64,000 bases of DNA, from positions 42,722,279 to 42,786,278 of the forward strand of contig OZ007571.1 of NCBI GenBank assembly GCA_963931925.1, given 5' to 3'. Under the pieces are notes generated by a model. The model made no database searches and was not told the DNA's origin. It saw nothing but the letters and a program-made list of their open reading frames with translations. The number at the start of each line of letters is the position of its first letter. Position 1 is the stretch's first letter. A program made the translations under genes and the position numbers. The DNA comes from Onchidella celtica (lineage: Eukaryota; Mollusca; Gastropoda; Systellommatophora; Onchidiidae). Below are positions 37,019 through 48,654 of this stretch, one piece after another.

Positions 37019-39618
37019 GAAAGAGCGTTTGAAAACATTTATGCATCTGCATAAACGCCAGTAGTGCCCGTTATCCAAAGTACACGATTTTTCTATTTTA
37101 ACAGCAAATTGTGAAATACAAATACACATAAGTGCAAATCACACATCGTCTTTGTCATTTATGATATCAAGAGCACAAAGTTTAAATCAGCAATTTTCTT
37201 TTATTTTAGTATTTTAGTCCGCTTACAAACAATCGAGCACAGTCTTTGACATTTGTAAGCAAACAAAGAAGAAAGAGCCATAAAACAGATGAAAAAAAGA
37301 AATAAAATAAGATAGAAAAAAGAGAAGAAGATAGAAAGAAGAAGTACAAAAAGAAGAAGGGAAGAAGTAGAAATAGTATTGATAATAAAGAAGAAGCAGC
37401 AAAGAACAATCAAAATACAGGCATTAAGTTTGTTTATATACATTAATGATTAACTAGTCATCACTTTGGTGTGATCCACACCATGTCACACCACAAAAAG
37501 AAAAGGGGGGGGGGGGGGAGAGAGAAAGGAAAATGAAACAAAACTAATCACTGAACACTCAAAAAAATATAGGTCTACAGACATTTTTTGTAGACACTAC
37601 TCATCACTTGGAGTTCGAAAAATACCACATGAAAAATAAACACGCATGTACATTATAATATTTAATTATTATTGGAAACTGAGACTGGAAGCAGTGTCAA
37701 TTTTAGCAAAATACTATTGCTGAAAACAAAAAAAAAGTGACATGATCACATGAAGGTATTTTTAACTGAAGAAGTGGCAGTTTTCATTCGCATCATGATG
37801 CAAGTATTGAAAATAGCACACGTGACAAAAATGTACCTTTGGCAATGCACAATCTTAAATATTCAGGGTGAATATGCTCGCTGAGTGAAGTAATGATCTT
37901 GCATGTAGTAAGGCTGCTGTTGAGACTGCTGCAAATGGAACTGAGCTGCACCTGAAGTAGATGTAATGGTTTGTGGGGAAGGGATGAATGTCTGTTGTGC
38001 ATGTGTCTCTGTTGCTTGTGTTTTTGCTGATTTCACGAAAGAAATTACCAGTTTCTGAATTTCTCCCCGCAATTCCAAAGCCTGCAACACATCCAATGTT
38101 CTCATAACAGGCATTAAACTTTTAAAAAAGTGTTCGTTTTCATCCATCGGTACCTCATTCTGCACCTCTCTAAAGGCGTTGATGACCTCTTTATCAATAT
38201 CTGACATGCCATTCTTCTTCCCTGAGCAGCGAGTGGGTCGTTTTTTACGCAGTGGAGTAACATTAGGCCGAAGACTGTCGTCGTCTGAGGGAAGGTGCCT
38301 TGAACTTTGTGTGTTTTGACTTTGTGTCTCTTGGGTTTGGTCATCTGATGGCTCATTTTCATCTAGGTCGTCTTGGTCGGGGTGGGGAAGTTGGCTGCTT
38401 GTCGGTCCAGTAGAGCATGATGGTATCAGAAACGTGAGAAAGTCATAGAGATACCACTTTCGTCGTTTCTTTGCAGCTTGCCCAGAGACTGCAGTTGACA
38501 TCTCTCTGTGCTTCTTCCTGAAGTGATCCCGCAGTGAACCCCATCTGTTCTTGCAGTCTGCCGCAGTCACTGAAATCATGTTAAAAGTGAACAGGAATGA
38601 ATTGTAGCTGCAGTAAAAGTCATTAACTTATCCTACAAAACACAAAATGTTTAACTCTCTCTTTCATGTGTTATCTCACCTAAACTTGCCCTGTTTCTTT
38701 GTTTTCAGATTTCTGGCAACAGGCGATTCTTTCAGATCTCTTGCATTCCACTTCCGTCTTGGCAAGGAAACAGTCCGGACCATTATCAAGAAAACTGTCC
38801 GAGTTCTCTTCGAAAGACTGCAGCCATTGCACATGCCTGTTCCTAATGCAAGCATGTGGATCAAGACAGCTGAAGGATTTTTTCAAAGATGGAATTTTCC
38901 GTTGTGTGTTGGGTCAATCGACGGCAAACATGTTCAGATCAATGCTCCTGCCCACTCTGGTACATTGCATTACAATTACAAGAGTCATTTTTCCATCCTC
39001 CTGATGGCAGTTGTAGATGCTGTTGGAAAATTTTTGGTAATAAATGTAGGTGGTTTCGGAAGCTGCAGCGATGGAGGCATTTTTCAGGAAACTAACTTTT
39101 TCAAGTTACTGCAAGCAAACAAGCTTCATCTTCCTGAACCATCAAAAATCCCCAACACAAACATTGAATTACATTATATGTTTGTTGGTGATGAAGCGTT
39201 TGCTCTCATGACAAATTTGATGAGGCCATTTCCTAGGCGCTCCTTGGATAATGAGAAACGCATATTTAATTATAGACTGTCCAGAGCCCGAAGACAGGTG
39301 GAGTGTGCATTCGGTGTTATGTCCAGCACATGGCGCATTATGAGAAAACCCATCGAAACTGCGACAGCTTTTGCGATTGATATCGTGAAAGCTGTCTGTG
39401 TGTTGCATAACTTCATGCGGGACAAGGAATCAGACTACATCAACCAAGTGGTGCAGACTGACACAGATGTTCAGCATTGGAGAGGCCTTCCACAAGTCAG
39501 TGGTCGGGCTCACAATGAGGCAGTCGCAGTACGGAATGCTTTGATGTCGTACTTTTTATCGCCTGCAGGCAGTCTGCCTTGGCAGGCTGACTTGTTACCA
39601 CATACAAGTGGCGCATGA
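36490..39618 (+). CDS. Harbinger transposase (HARBI1-like), two exons
   Basis: Exon 1 (36490-36785) has R-R-F-A-V-H-P-I-N-R-W-R, the YSEKFHEYLRMTPQSFDHLL region and PPEERLVVTLR. It joins in phase 2 to exon 2 (38709-39618) reading FLATGDSFRSLAFHFRLG. The DDE triad is visible as GSIDGKH, VGDEAF and VECAFG, followed by a CVLHNFMRD helix. Family members cut and paste DNA with a DDE nuclease and usually need a Myb/MADF-like partner. Starting at the first ATG (36490) gives an in-frame TAG at codon 13; the next Met is at 36622, inside the conserved N-terminus. Exon 2 has no break. The copy is therefore nearly intact but probably inactive unless that stop is a sequencing or allelic difference. The MADF partner lies antisense, with one exon inside this gene's intron. 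Confidence 0.88.
36955..37025. repeat. (GA)n / (GACA)n microsatellite
   Basis: A GA-rich run followed by (CAGA)n units inside the transposase intron. The Ser/Leu-rich minus-strand frames over it are by-products. Confidence 0.9.
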
Positions 39619-39928
39619 GATCTATGAGAAAACCCATCAAAACGTTGACAATTTTTTTTTGCCATCGATTGATCGAGATCTAGTCAAAGCTGTGTGTGTT
39701 GTGTAATTACATCCAAGACAAGGAATCAGACTACAAAAACCAAGTTGTGCAGACTGACACATGTTCAGCTTTAGAGAGGCCCCACAATGAGGCAGTGGCA
39801 GTACGGAAAGCGTTGATGTAGCCTACTTTTTATCGCCTGAGGGCAGTGTGTCAGTGTGTGTGTGTGCGTGTGTGTTTGTGTGTGTGTCTCATGCTTGCGT
39901 GCGTATGTGTGTATGTGTGTGTGTGAGA

Positions 39929-39962
<34 letters not shown>

Positions 39963-40107
39963 TGTGAATTTAAAAATAAACAGCAACTTACCATTTTCCC
40001 CAATCTCTTTCGCAATGTTCTCCCATGCAGCCGGCATGTCTCTTGTCACTTTTGTTATAAATAAAGTTTCTGAGCCTCACAGCACTGATCAATTTCTCTT
40101 CGTCCAT
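37863..40107 (-). CDS. MADF/BESS DNA-binding protein of the Harbinger element, two exons
   Basis: Exon 1 (39992-40107) starts MDEEKLISAVRLRNFIYNKSD, typical of MADF domains. The next part, DMPAAWENIAKEIGEN, is in a different frame, so one base has been lost or gained near 40048. Exon 2 (37863-38569) joins in phase with VTAADCKNRWGSLRDHFRKK, completing the MADF fold. It then has an acidic linker (DQDDLDENEPSDD), a basic stretch (PLRKKRPTRC), a BESS-like motif (FFKSLMPVMRTLDVLQALELR) and a Gln/Tyr-rich tail. In this superfamily the second protein binds DNA and helps bring the transposase to the ends. Exon 2 lies wholly within the transposase intron, and transposase exon 2 lies wholly within this gene's intron. 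Confidence 0.82.
39617..39850 (+). repeat. Decayed tandem copy of the transposase 3' end
   Basis: Directly after the transposase stop, the sequence repeats 39336-39580 in order: ATGAGAAAACCCATC, AAAGCTGT...GTGTTG, GACAAGGAATCAGACTACA, GTGCAGACTGACACA, AATGAGGCAGT and TTTTTATCGCCTG. Indels and substitutions have removed its frame. It is an internal duplication within the element. Confidence 0.88.
39850..39962. repeat. (TG)n and (GA)n microsatellite
   Basis: A TG-rich run merges into GA repeats just before MADF exon 1 (39992). The hydrophobic or charged frames over it are not genes. Confidence 0.9.
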
Positions 40108-40361
40108 GTGTGTAAGGGAGATAAGTCATAAAAATGAGGAACGGAGTTCTTTCCCTTCCCCTTTTCCTTTCCGTCGACCCGGCAAACGGACGTTTCGCAC
40201 GAAAGTCAAAACAACGGGTTGAAAATGCCCGGCCGGGCCGGCTCCACTATGGCCACCCACATCCGTCGTTGGTGACGCCACAGAGCAATTAAGCCGGGCA
40301 GGATCTTTTACCCGGCCGGCAAAAAAGACGGCGGTAAAAAACCCGGGTTAACTATGACCGC

Positions 40362-42760
40362 AGCCTACCGGAACTGTAAACTAGAGTTCATGATCCAGCC
40401 ACGCCAAGAAAACTTTGATAGTGATACCGAGTATAGTGTTATACAGATGAGGTGAGTGCCATTCATTCATACCAAGAAAACTGTGCGTAAATATTTAGAT
40501 CATTTTTTACGAACACATGAGCCCATGAAAAATGCTCGGTGCGCACTACTGTGCACTGTGTACTACTGTAATACTATCCTATTTATCAATTGATCGCCGA
40601 TTTTATGTGGATGACCCAAAGTGTCTCGACATCAATGTCTTTGTGCTGATTCCTTTCGGTTTGGAGTGGTGAGCTTTGTTTTTTACCATTCGAAGAATGG
40701 GGCAGTTACTGGTAAAAATAATTAGGCGACGAGCCACCAGTCTGTTGGCCACACCATCTTTGGTCTGTTTCATCCCTTATTGTGGTGAACTGACCTAAAT
40801 ATTTTTCGTAAGGGGAACTAGCAATAATTATTTACTACATACACAGAACGATTATTTGACCCCTTACTTTGCTTTTAAGCAGACAGTTTCAAAATAAAGG
40901 CGAGTCAAATAACCGTGTACCCTAATCCCTAGCTGGGCTTTTTCGGCTTATAAAAAAAAAAAAAAGATCTGCGTTACATGCCACCAAAGTAATGTTTGCC
41001 ATAAAAAGATCCCTAAAATTTACAAAACAATTCATTTAATGGTCAAATAATTATAATCAAGCTAAAGCGTTAAAATATCTATTGCGAACTTTTGTTGTTC
41101 AACTACTGGTGATCAGTGAACCATATTTTGGATAACCATCTTCATCACGCGTGGCATCCAGCTAAAGTGAGCTTGTCCCTTTATGTGTGTAGAGATCGTG
41201 ACTAAGTCTTTCTTGTCACCAGAACAATTTATCTTTGCGGGGGCCCCCACTCCTTGTGATCAAGGAAACTGCTCGAGGTGCTTGAAAACACAGCCAGCCA
41301 GCCGTAACGGTAGTGTCAACTTAATCCAAAAACAGGTCACAGCGCGACACTCGAGTGGGGGAATGATAACTGACGTTCTCCCACAATAAAGATTTCACTT
41401 CATATGGAGTTTATGTAGTGCACGCGTGTATTTGAGTTCAACGGAGTCTTTTCTAATTTTTCACAAAGAAGACGATATAACAGCGCCTCCAGGGTGAATC
41501 ATATGCCAAGCACAAGGTAGGGAATGTCACGAAATGAGATTTTCTGTAATAGGAACTGGGCGAAGGGTTGTAGTGTTAAAACACAACAAAACGTTGTCCT
41601 GGTTTTGTCCTCAACCTGGACACATTTTGATACATTTAGTTATCTCATGGTCGAATAGGTTTTTCTTTAGCGATTTAAGAATGTTTTGTACTGTGATCCA
41701 TCGGTGATCTTAGTTTCTACTGTGAAAACAATAGTTCTCTTTCTGCTCCGACTTTCGATTTAGTTTAATAGCGAAATCGACATGATTAACTGCTACTTTG
41801 TGCCGTTTTTTTACTTTCTTTCATGGATCCGCAAGCACAGTGCCTCCTTAAACTTCTTCAAATGTGCGTGAAATCCACATTCCAATTAAAATGTATACCG
41901 AGAGAGTTGCCAAAAGTTACATTGTGCGCCCCTGTGGTACGACCTGACGTTTCTGTGCTTCGATTGGAGATGTAAAAATGAGTGAAAAAAAAAGAGCAAT
42001 CGAGTTACTGGATATAATACTGCTGCGTTGTTCTCACTATAAACTATACATGATGTGACGACATTACGCGTTTTCTTTTTTTACTCCATCTTGTCTAATC
42101 ATTTCTGAGCGATGTATTTTACGCCACATTTGAATAGCACTCCATGCTGTGTTTCCTTAAACCACTTTAGATACTGTTTCCCCTAAACAAATATCACCGT
42201 ATTTTTTATTTTTTAAAGAGATTTGTTTTTTTTATATAACCCATGGATCCAAACAAATCTGAAAAAACCAGTTTGACTTTGACCACCGTATTCATTCCTA
42301 AGGAAGTTGCATGCCTCTATGTGGGACAGTTCTTTGTTTACTAGTTCACCTTGACAGTTATGTTGTCACATCCTACAATCAATTTCAAACGCATAAAACA
42401 TTCATGGGGGACGTGGCCCTTTTTAGTTCCCTGCGATCTGCGTGGCAACTCGGAAATAAACGCCTAAGTTATGCATGAGTATACACTGTGGGGACTTCAG
42501 GTCCACTGTTCAGTAAAAGTGTCTTTTCATTATTTTGTAAGCAAGAAACTAAAGGGACAATTAAAAAAAAAAAAATTTTCTACGTTACAAAGATTTTGCT
42601 GCAACATTTGTCTGGCATCATCCATCATCAAGCATGTTTGCAGCAGGTATTACATAAAATAATGCATCACGTATTGCTCGAGAATAAAAATAGAACAGGA
42701 GATCTTAAGCAGTCGGAATGTAGATACAAAAAGTTTTTATAATAACCAGAACTACAAGTC
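40362..42760. other. Gene-poor stretch
   Basis: No gene is supported. A repeat starting AATTAGGCGACGAGCCACC at about 40721 recurs in part near 35898. The rest holds T-rich tracts and short unsupported frames. Confidence 0.45.
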
Positions 42761-42764
42761 CCGT

Positions 42765-43870
42765 ACCCCCTCCGCCCCCCCCCCCACTCCCCCCGACAGT
42801 AATAATGTCATGTGATTTGCTGAAAACACTGCGACTTAAAAAACACTTCACGTTCCACATCTTTTTCAAGAGGTTTCAAGCACTGAAGAATAATAGAGGG
42901 CGGTCGTTTTTTTATAAAGCACTGGTTTGGGTTATTTATTAATCAGACAGGATGTTGCCGTACGGATACAGTGAATTCTTTTTTTTTTAACGGCTGGGAT
43001 TCCTGGGTGGGAAATCTGAGCTGTTATAGCGATCAGCCTCTGGACAAAGAACTGATTAGAGTATATCGGCTTCTACTACTTCTAGAATTGTTTTGACTTG
43101 TATTTTTCTGAAGAAACATACGTTAGTGCGACTAAACAGAGGGATGTGGGGGGAGGAAAACGTAAATTAACAACTTGTTATATTTAACCGTTCCATTTAA
43201 TTAATCCTTCAACTTTTTCCTTTAACGGCGCATTATAAAACAATTGCACCGGACTTGAATGAGCTTCGCTAGGCATCTCCCATCGTCAGAGCCCTAGAGT
43301 GTAAACATTGCATTACGACACTGAATTCCATCAATTTCCAATATTTCTTTTAATCATCTACAGTCATCGTCATCTGAACATTCGGATCAAGGCTGCTATC
43401 AGCCCCGGCCTCGAGAAAAAGAACTGGCTATCGCGGCCTCTAGAAAACAGTCGACTTCCAGAAAACAACTGATTGTCGGCCTCTAGGAAAAAAAAAAACG
43501 GACTATCGGGCCTGCAGAAAAAAAATTTGCTATCGGCCTGTAGAGCAAAGAAACGGCTAGCTGGTCTGTAGAAGAGTTCTATCGGCCTGTAGAAAAAATA
43601 AAAGATTATGGGGCATGCGGGAAAGAAACTTGACCATCGGCCCCCTAGAAACGGAACCGATAATCGACCTCTAGAACCACCTCTTGAGAGAGAACCATCC
43701 ACCTCTTGAAAAAGAGCCGAGTTTCGACCTCTTGTTAGAACTGATTTTCGGCCTCAAGAAAAAATATTCCTCAAAAATTCATTTCCACAAAACGTCTGTG
43801 CTAAATGTATCACAGAAGGTTTCGTATCGTTTGACCAGGGGTCATTACTTTACACCTATTAAAATTTTGG
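42765..43870. repeat. Duplicated segment, copy 2 (without the candidate exons)
   Basis: Paralogue of 33045-34440. The flanks match in order, but the part corresponding to 33159-34025 is gone, with CCACATCTTTTTCAAG joined almost directly to GCACTGAAGAATAATAGAG. The minisatellite at its right end is expanded. Confidence 0.7.
43400..43765. repeat. Degenerate 25-30 bp minisatellite (CGGCCTCTAGAAAA type)
   Basis: About 13 diverged units share a core like TCGGCCT(C/G)TAGAAAA, followed by AAGAACTG-like sequence. The minus-strand frame at 43370-43702 repeats FYRPA/ADSKFFF motifs because of it and is not considered a gene. Confidence 0.82.
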
Positions 43871-46825
43871 TGCGATTGGTAATTGTGGCCCAACACCCCA
43901 AAGAGAAGGGAAAACGTTTAGTCTTATCCATACATCGCAGGTAACAGACACCCCACAAGTGTAAATAAGAGAAACATGTTAGCCTTGTCCGTACATCAGA
44001 AGGCAACAAACACCCCATATTTTTCGACATTACAAGAAACGATAATCTATTACTTTCCAGGATGGCCTATGTGTAGCAAAAAGCATCTAAAGACGAGAAG
44101 TAGATTAAATATAATTATAGTAAGCAAAATAGATGTAGTAGTAAGCCAAAATGGATTGTTTTCAGGTAACAGAACTTTATGTGCCCACATATTGGGGAAG
44201 AACATGTCGGCTACCATCCATCTAGGGTAGTAAAGCTTTATCACCAAGCGACCAGCACCGACTACATAATACTTTTTTGTTGTTGAGATCCTTTGTTTCT
44301 CAGAGGCCTCAGCGCAGTGCTGTTGGCCCCTGTTCTTAATTGTAGTTCCTTCTTCGTTCTTGATTGTTGTTCCGTTCTGTAGTCTGTTGTCTTTTCTGGT
44401 CTGTTTTTCTATTTTCAATTTATGGTAGGCGCCAAAGCAAGGACAAGATAGTAAGTAGCAGGAGAAGCAAGTTCTAGACACTGTCCCTTTCAGGAGTTGA
44501 TCCCTTTGATGCCAATGAAACATGTCACTAGTTGACTGTTTTCCTCTAGAGCCCCAGTTAAGTAATAAGACATTAAGACATTAAGGCCTAGCAGGGGCTC
44601 TAGGGTTTTTGAATTTTGATCTTTAGTTCTTGGTGCCGCCAGGGAGCCTGGCGGCATCAAGACTAGTCCCGCAGCAGAGCGTAACTTCAGGTATCTTTAT
44701 AGAAGCTCTGCGTTGGGTGGTCCCGGGTGCAATAGGCATCCGAGGCCATTGTTTCTGCCCGTGTGAGTGGGCCGGCAGAAAAAGTCATAATACTTTTTTT
44801 GTGTGCGCTCTTAGTTTATGTTCAGTCCTGTGATGGTTCCAGACTGCTGAAGATGAAGTGAATGCTAAAGTATCCTTTGTGATTACACTAAAAAAAAAAA
44901 AAGCAGCAGAAATTCAAAAGTTTCGACTGAAAAACTAAATTAATAGTGCCATGCTGCCAGGTTGTTATTATTGTTCCATTTTGAGAATTTTAGAAATACA
45001 AAACCTCATTTTCCTGTCCATTGTAAGCATTGCTCGCACGGGTAACGATGTCTGCGCGGAGATTACTGGATGATGTATTCTGTCTATTCGATAGCATTTT
45101 ACCTGAATATTGAAGAGAATTCGTTAGCATGAAACACGCACACCTAGTACAGTAGTGAGGCAGTTCATACCAAACGGGTACATTAATATTCATATTTGGC
45201 ATTCTGATAAAATATTCTTAAATGCAAACTCTTGAGACCATTTTAACATCGTAAGATCGAGCTTTTGTTGTTTTCAAAACATGGACAAGAAAAAAATTAG
45301 GAACGTTAGGTTTTATAGAACAGCATGGCAACCGCAGTGGTTCTGCTTTTAATACTGCCTTCGCTGAGCATGAAAATCGATTTCATTGGTCCAACACAAT
45401 CTCATTTTTAAAAGTGAATATTGCAGGTTGTTTTGGTTCTCTCGAATTTGTGAGCGCAAGTTTTGCAACAAGTAGAAGACACGAGGGCTACCACTGCATG
45501 AGATCAGAACAAAAGTGCCAATGTGACCTCATTAGGACATTACGTTAAGGCGGGGAAGGTTGTAAAACGCTAATTCAGCCATTGCTATTAAAAAAATAAA
45601 AATGCTGAGGTGTGAATTTTAACCATTTAGCAAGAACGGCGCTCGATATGTATGCCTACTTGCTGACAATGCTGTGTTGTCAAAATGGCTCGTCGCCTGA
45701 ATTACACAAAGCATATTTAAACCGTTGGTGATCCTTTGGGGACAAATTTCAATGCCAAAATATGGTGACGCCCTATCCTGACTAGATCAGACAGTATATC
45801 GCAGCTTGAAATATTGAGTGAAGACCCAGCACTGTGTTCTTTCAGAAACTGATAAATTGATAAACCCGCGATTCAACCATGGTTAACTCTTACGTGCAAT
45901 AATGTATCTCAATGCAATAATGGAGATTGCAATCTTCACAGAATCCGCAATACGTCTGGCCGACGGGTTGGCAGATCGCCTGTTCAAGGGCTGCGGTAAA
46001 GTAATTTTACCGAAAGTACGGGGGGGGGGGGGGGGGGAGGAGAGAGAAATTTCAACAGTCGCTGTCGAACATTATACAACAGGGGCCTCGTTTTAAGCAA
46101 TCTCAGGAGTAGAGGCACCTACAGGAGAAAGCCCTTTTTAGCCTTCATGCTCATTCTTCACAAAAGATATTTCATTGGAATGCAGTTCAATCAACAACAT
46201 CCTTTGTTTTCACTAGTTCCCGGATTTGGCTTTTTTTAAAGGCAGTGGCTACGTTTACGGCAGATTACGCTTATACCCAAAAGAAAAACACAAAGAAAGG
46301 AAGCGCTGCAGTACGAACGGGAGTAAAGCCGAACAAAGAAAAATGGTGAGTTGTGTTCACCGGCTGCCATAACTGTAGCCACTGCCTTTTTTAAAATCAC
46401 TGCGGCGAAGAAACACTAGGATGAATTGTTTAGAGAAGAGCCTTTAACAGTTGTTGGTATCTTTATCGAGAGGAATGTGTAATCACAGAACATTATGGAA
46501 CAGGTTTACGATGGAGCAAAAAATTTGAAGTTAATTGAACCGACTTCGCGTCTTTGATTACGGATGTTTCACACCTTCACTCCCATCCATTAGTTCGGTA
46601 TTGATTTTCCCCCGTTTACTATATCTGCTTTCATATTTGCGTCGAGATTAATTTGAATATTGATCAACTAAGGGCAACAAAAGTACGACCGTAGAATGCG
46701 TCACATCTAGCTCCCAAGTCAAAGTTTGTGTAAGCATAAATTAATTTGCTTTAATGTTTTAAAAATGCACCTTTCATGCAGTATAATATACTTCTCTCAT
46801 TGTGGAATTGCGTTTCATGTCCCTC
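43870..46825. other. Gene-poor stretch
   Basis: No gene, RNA or complete mobile element was recognised. AATGGCTCGTCGCCTGAATT near 45685 is the inverted form of the repeat start at about 40721. A poly-G tract lies at 46020-46038. Confidence 0.45.
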
Positions 46826-46829
46826 CCAG

Positions 46830-47116
46830 ACCTAGACAGAACTCTACACTGATCTGGTGGCCCCCTCATGGCTCGTCAACCTTACTATCGGGACAACTAC
46901 CATATGAACCGCCTGCGTCCGGCCTCACACCCTAACAACGGCCAAGACTTCGGAAGGAAGAATCCCCCGCCTTCCTACGGCAGATCAACATTCTGGGATA
47001 CTGGAAAAGAAGACTTGGATCCGTATGCCCACATGACAAACGCCTATGGGCAAGGCAGAAGTCCTTATACACAGCCTTTCTCAGGAGGCAACTTCAATGG
47101 TGGCTTTATGAAACCG
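46830..47116 (+). CDS. Candidate first coding exon of an unknown host gene
   Basis: An acceptor-like TCCCTCCCAG ends at 46829. The ATG at 46868 opens 83 codons (MARQPYYRDNYHMNR, FGRKNPPPSYGR, DPYAHMTNAYGQ, GGNFNGGFMKP) that end exactly at CCG|GTAAGT (donor at 47117). The peptide is rich in Tyr, Asn, Pro and Gly, with no signal peptide or membrane segment. No family was recognised. Phase 0 at the donor, the consensus splice site and the non-repetitive composition favour a real exon. The next exon would lie beyond the minisatellite and LINE, or outside the window. Confidence 0.5.
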
Positions 47117-47950
47117 GTAAGTAGGTGCACTCTGAAGTAATTGCGCACAGTCTCTTAAGTCAGTGGTCTGGCTCCACGAGTAATGGGATAGTCGAGGGAA
47201 ACTGTTGTGTGTAATATGCGAGTGACTAGTTAAAGGAGTGTTCTGTCCAACGCCCCTCATGCACTGCATCGAGCGTGTAGCTGAACAAATATTTGTTCTG
47301 TGTAACATGCGAACGAATAGTATAGGGAGCTAATTTGTTGTCCTCCAACGTTCCATAATTATGCACTGCTTCGAGTGTGCAACTCTCCGAGTGCAGCAGG
47401 TGGAAATGTGCAAGCCGATACTTGTGTGCGATGCATTTATGCGCCACGTAATTATCTCAAACGCAGTTGGTTGTGATCCCAAATAGTGGTGCAAACGTGT
47501 AAAAATGTCTGAAGTGGTTCATCATAATTTAATAGCCGTATTTTATATCGATTACTTTTGGCTTGGTATTCGACTTATTAAACCAACCTCCGTGCATTTA
47601 CCAGAACTTATCCAGTTTGCCTTTAGATAGACATGACAGTTATGTGTTCCGACTTTACTAGCCTTATACATGTTAGTATTGGCCATTCCTTTTTTGATTT
47701 GAAAAATATTTCTCCCATGTAAATCAATTTCTAGAAATAATTTCCCACAAAGGCAACCATAAAACGCTGCATGCAAATTTCATGGAATTTTATCCATCCG
47801 TTTTCGATATATTGCAACTTTTAATGCGCCATGAGTTTTGAGACAATAAATTTTCCAGCGACAGTTTCACATTTCAAGGCCAAAAATCAAGTTTTTGCAA
47901 CACAAGAGGGGCGCATTTGTTTTCATCGTTTTACGGGAGGGGGGGGGGGA
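47117..47950. other. Non-coding stretch, possibly intron
   Basis: No exon is recognised here. It lies after the donor at 47117 and runs to a poly-G tract at 47938-47949 that precedes a minisatellite. Short frames only. Confidence 0.4.
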
Positions 47951-47951
47951 C

Positions 47952-48350
47952 CATACAGTTTATAATATATAATATAATTATAATATACACATACATACAG
48001 TTTATAATATAATATACACACACATACAGTTTATAATATATAATATACACATACATACAGTTTATAATATAATATACACACACATACAGTTTATAATATA
48101 TAATATACACATACATACAGTTTATAATATAATATACACACACATACAGTTTATAATATATAATATACACATACATACAGTTTATAATATAATATACACA
48201 CACATACAGTTTATAATATAATATACACATACATACAGTTTATAATATAATATACACATACATACAGTTTATAATATAATATACACATACATACAGTTTA
48301 TAATATAATATACACATACATACAGTTTATAATATAATATACACATAAAT
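47952..48350. repeat. AT-rich minisatellite with 60-bp higher-order unit
   Basis: Monomers of about 28-31 bp read CATACAGTTTATAATATA plus ATATACACA(T/C)A. From about 47990 to 48210 two monomer types alternate, giving an exact 60-bp higher-order period repeated nearly four times. After that only the shorter type (29 bp) repeats to about 48350. The MYVYIIYYKL-type minus-strand frame is a by-product. Confidence 0.93.
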
Positions 48351-48552
48351 TATACTAAGAAAAATGTTTTATGAATCTCAAAACGGGGTTAAAACTACCT
48401 GGTGTCAATCTTGGCTATCTGTCAACCAGCACACGCATGTGAAAACAAAACGAGTCTTGCACATTCTAGTTTTGGCACCGCACCGGACATCACCACCACC
48501 AAAAAAAAAAAACAACTGGTTTTCTTCCCTTCATGTTATTTATGTGCCATAA

Positions 48553-48654
48553 GGTAGAATAAGCCACGAGAGAAGCTGTCAGTCAAAGTGAAAGTGAATA
48601 TTCTAGCTGCTAAGACCGTCTGTAAAGACGCTAAAGGCCATATATAAGGCTTTA
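48553..48654 (+). mobile_element. 102-bp 3'-end copy of the adjacent LINE
   Basis: The segment is identical, base for base, to 52518-52619, the last 12 codons plus stop and 3' UTR of the full-length LINE. It is joined directly to the LINE's 5' region at 48655, giving a tail-to-head arrangement. Identity over all 102 bases indicates a very recent event. Confidence 0.93.

Larger units (their letters stand above)
36342..40359 (+). mobile_element. PIF/Harbinger-type DNA transposon with transposase and MADF genes
   Basis: The left end reads GGCCATAGTTAACCCGG and the right end is its inverse (CCGGGTTAACTATGACC), with one mismatch in the 17-bp core. Each end has a second internal copy of the terminal motif (left about 36413, right about 40245 inverted), separated by about 70-105 bp. 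Inside are a two-exon HARBI-like transposase on the plus strand and a two-exon MADF/BESS gene on the minus strand, exons interleaved. No 3-bp target duplication is obvious beyond the TIRs. A duplicated transposase 3' segment and microsatellites lie near the right end. Confidence 0.85.

Noticed and set aside
37201-37443. Minus-strand hydrophobic frame rich in Phe and Leu
   Set aside because: It is read from an A/G-rich tract within the transposase intron; low complexity.
38680-39408. Minus-strand frames across transposase exon 2
   Set aside because: Antisense shadows of the transposase; they lack conserved motifs.
43370-43702. Minus-strand 110-codon frame with FYRPA/FFF repeats
   Set aside because: It reads through the degenerate 27-bp minisatellite.
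47931-48230. Minus-strand frame repeating MYVYIIYYKL
   Set aside because: A by-product of the 28-31 bp AT-rich minisatellite; no splice or start context.
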